A DNA stretch of 64,000 bases from the NCBI GenBank assembly GCA_017480385.1, contig JAFVAT010000007.1:122722-186721 (forward strand), read 5' to 3'. The stretch's first letter is position 1; each line of letters begins with the position of its first letter. The DNA comes from Alphaproteobacteria bacterium (lineage in GTDB: Bacteria; Pseudomonadota; Alphaproteobacteria; CAAGCB01; CAG-977). A program made the position numbers and the translations under genes. Below are positions 62,534 to 64,000 of the stretch, one piece after another. Below the pieces are notes generated by a model. That model was not told the DNA's origin and ran no database searches. It saw only the letters and a list, made by a program, of their open reading frames with translations.

Positions 62534-62830
62534 ATGGGCAGCGGCGCCACTACTCCCCGTAGGGGGATCATGCCCTCCCGGCGGGGGAACTCCCCGTTCG
62601 GGGGAAACGTCCTCCGGACAGGGGTGACGGCGTCACAGGCTTAACGTCCTCCGGACAGGGGATTAGGCCCTGCCAGTTGGCACAATCTAAAAAACTGATC
62701 CCCGCACGGGTGGCAGCGTCACAGGCTCAACGTCTTCCAGACAGGGAATTAGGCCCTGCCAGTTGGCACAATCTGAAAAACTGATCCCTGCAGGGGAAGT
62801 GTTCTGTATGACTAGTACCGCCACGGGTAT
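62534..62830. repeat. Tandem copies of the dispersed intergenic repeat
   Basis: GC-rich palindromic DNA. One unit begins CGTCCTCCGGACAGGG, contains GCCAGTTGGCACAATCT and AAAAACTGATCCC, and ends GGCGTCACAGGCTTAA-like. A full unit is at 62645-62730 and a second starts at 62731 (period 86 bp). A 37-bp version at 62608-62644 has the first 17 and last 20 bases only. The flank at 62592 also matches the copy next to rho (14641-14758). Confidence 0.75.
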
Positions 62831-63185
62831 AATCTTTTTTATCATTGCGACCGCTAAGCAAAAACGACAAAAGATTGTCGTTCGGGCATCGCCGGCAGCA
62901 TAGGGATTATGCCCGTTAAGAAGGATCTGTTCATTTTACGCGGGGGTCATTTTTTTTTGTTCTGCTGCATCCGTACGTCGGGCGGGAACATTCCTTTTTA
63001 TTTCTGGAAAACAGTAAGAAGTCGGTCAAGCGGATTTAACGTTTGACTGACTCGGCCTGCAGGTACGGGGAGTACCTGCATAAACAGAAGGGGAAAACAG
63101 AGAAAGCTCCCCTTCTGAAAAAAAATCGTTATAAACAGGTTAACTTTTGGTTGATCCGCCCATTTTGTTAACGGGCGGATCAGCC
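62831..63185. other. Hairpin-rich intergenic region
   Basis: No ORF supported. At least five strong stems occur in 355 bp: 62863-62869/62876-62882 (7 bp), 63021-63032/63040-63051 (12 bp with two wobbles), 63058-63066/63072-63080 (9 bp), 63085-63093/63109-63117 (9 bp) and 63152-63161/63173-63182 (10 bp). The last lies just past the stop codon of the Cys-rich gene and may end its transcript. The array may be a structured RNA. Confidence 0.55.
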
Positions 63186-63189
63186 TCTG

Positions 63190-64000
63190 TTAAAAGCTGT
63201 AGTTGGAACCAATCATGCCGCAGACACTACCACCGGCATAGCTTGGATAAGCTGTTTTTCCTCTAGCGGTATATGTGCTGGAAGGAATACACCAACCGGT
63301 GGCACATTGTGAGGAGGAGGAACAACCGTAGCCTTCTTTTACTGTGCCGACAGTCATGCAGGCTCCTCTGCACTGGGTGGTATAGTTGGCAGCACCATTA
63401 CCGCTCTCTTTTATTTGAGTGATATAGTGCTGTCCGCTGGAGCAGGTGACGCATCCGGTCCCGCCGCAAATTGATTTATAACCGCTGCTGCACGAGAATT
63501 TTGTGCATTCGGTTGAATTGCATTCAGTACACGTTCCGCCTGTAGTGTTGTACTTCGAACAATCCACAGCATCTGCGACACAGCCCATACTGCTTGCGGT
63601 ATATCCGGAATTGCAAGTAAAGTTGAGTCCGTCACAAGTCGCATTGGACGGGCAGCTCTTACAGGTGGAGCCGTTTTGCAGCCACTGAGAACTTGAACAG
63701 ATTCTCAGGCAGACCTCCCTGCCATCGGAACCTGTCACGATATTTGATCCCGATCCGCAAGCCAAGCAAGTTCCTGTTGTTTTATCACAATTCTGGCAGC
63801 CTATAACAGTGCAGTTGATATCTGCTTCACAGACCGTTCCCGATGCATGGTATCCTGTATTGCATGATACGCCCGTGCATGTTGTTGTTGAACTGCAAGA
63901 GGTGCAAGTTCCGTTTGCCACGGTAATGGTCGAACAGTTGATTGCAGAGCAACTTGACGCGCCGGCGGCTGAAGTTTGACCGCTGGGGCAGTTTGTGCAA
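63190..64000 (-). CDS. Large Cys-rich repeat protein (partial, 5' end outside window)
   Basis: The minus frame is open from the window edge to the stop at 63190, giving at least 269 C-terminal residues; a GTG at 63921 is in frame but is not a start. Composition is dominated by Cys, Ser, Thr, Gly and Asn. Cys pairs in units such as CTSCSSTTTCTGVSC, CKSCPSNATCDG and CSSGYKSICGG recur about every 20-40 residues, like EGF or furin-type repeats. The last 60 residues (YGCSSSSQCATGWCIPSS to the terminal Phe) form a different, less repetitive domain. Probably a secreted disulphide-rich surface protein. Confidence 0.75.
   Translation of the reverse strand, partial: CTNCPSGQTSAAGASSCSAINCSTITVANGTCTSCSSTTTCTGVSCNTGYHASGTVCEADINCTVIGCQNCDKTTGTCLACGSGSNIVTGSDGREVCLRICSSSQWLQNGSTCKSCPSNATCDGLNFTCNSGYTASSMGCVADAVDCSKYNTTGGTCTECNSTECTKFSCSSGYKSICGGTGCVTCSSGQHYITQIKESGNGAANYTTQCRGACMTVGTVKEGYGCSSSSQCATGWCIPSSTYTARGKTAYPSYAGGSVCGMIGSNYSF

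Noticed and set aside
62534..63185. CRISPR array
   Set aside because: Repeats are 86 bp apart with no unique spacers of constant size, and no cas genes are present.
1..64000. tRNA or rRNA genes
   Set aside because: No T-loop/acceptor pattern or rRNA core sequence was found in any intergenic gap, though short tRNAs could be missed by eye.

Overview
The window is chromosomal DNA of an alphaproteobacterium. The evidence is gene order and gene content: maf-aroE-coaE-dnaQ diverging from rho, with secB, a Tim44-like gene, mltA, smr and mnmE-mnmG following; rsmG-parA-parB; hslUV next to hisB; an IalB-family protein; a DUF6111-like small protein in front of the CCA-adding enzyme; and a SUV3-type helicase followed by an S4-domain protein. 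Moderate GC, many short AT-rich spacers and a large secreted Cys-rich repeat protein at the right edge suggest an uncultured host- or gut-associated lineage (RF32-like). That last placement is inference. No rRNA gene, tRNA gene or CRISPR array was seen.

Layout. 1-2687: an LpoA-like lipoprotein diverging from rsmI-yraN. 3328-5737: the parB, parA and rsmG chromosome-partition operon, with two perfect parS sites upstream. 6493-9626: hslUV, hisB and a membrane-anchored flavodoxin. 9676-14612: an accessory stretch with an acyltransferase, a probable structured RNA, a third parS, a tiny LuxR-type regulator and two PEGA lipoproteins. 14761-25741: the replication-origin neighbourhood, rho | oriC | maf-aroE-coaE-dnaQ, then secB to mnmG. 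The rho-maf gap carries five DnaA-box-like 9-mers and is my call for oriC. 25738-36922: a PH-like membrane protein, a diguanylate cyclase with a very long acidic tail, gmk, yicC, an SDR, IalB, rsmB and several unknowns. 36983-43989: cca, dnaB, rplI-rpsR-rpsF, argG-argH. 44091-47121: two paralogous unknown proteins around an acidic protein, then a second tiny LuxR-type regulator. 47397-52240: htpG, SUV3-like helicase, S4 protein. 52257-56845: an AT-rich island with a BcgI-like restriction-modification system broken by two single-base shifts, a structured leader RNA and a nucleotidyltransferase/HEPN-type pair. 57017-62426: ferredoxin, an unknown protein, an OmpR-type regulator with a degenerate receiver, a trypsin-fold protein lacking its catalytic residues, hisA-hisE-HIT. 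62534-63185: tandem repeats and strong hairpins. 63190-64000: part of a Cys-rich protein.

How it fits together. ParA/ParB, at least three parS sites, the DnaA-box cluster and the replicative helicase gene all lie within about 35 kb, so this is the origin-proximal domain of the chromosome. Observations most worth following: the oriC call; the attenuator-like RNA in front of the broken restriction gene; two stand-alone LuxR-type HTH genes that share a near-identical palindrome just upstream of their start codons; the mobile-looking intergenic repeat shared by positions 14.7 kb and 62.6 kb; and the pseudoprotease.
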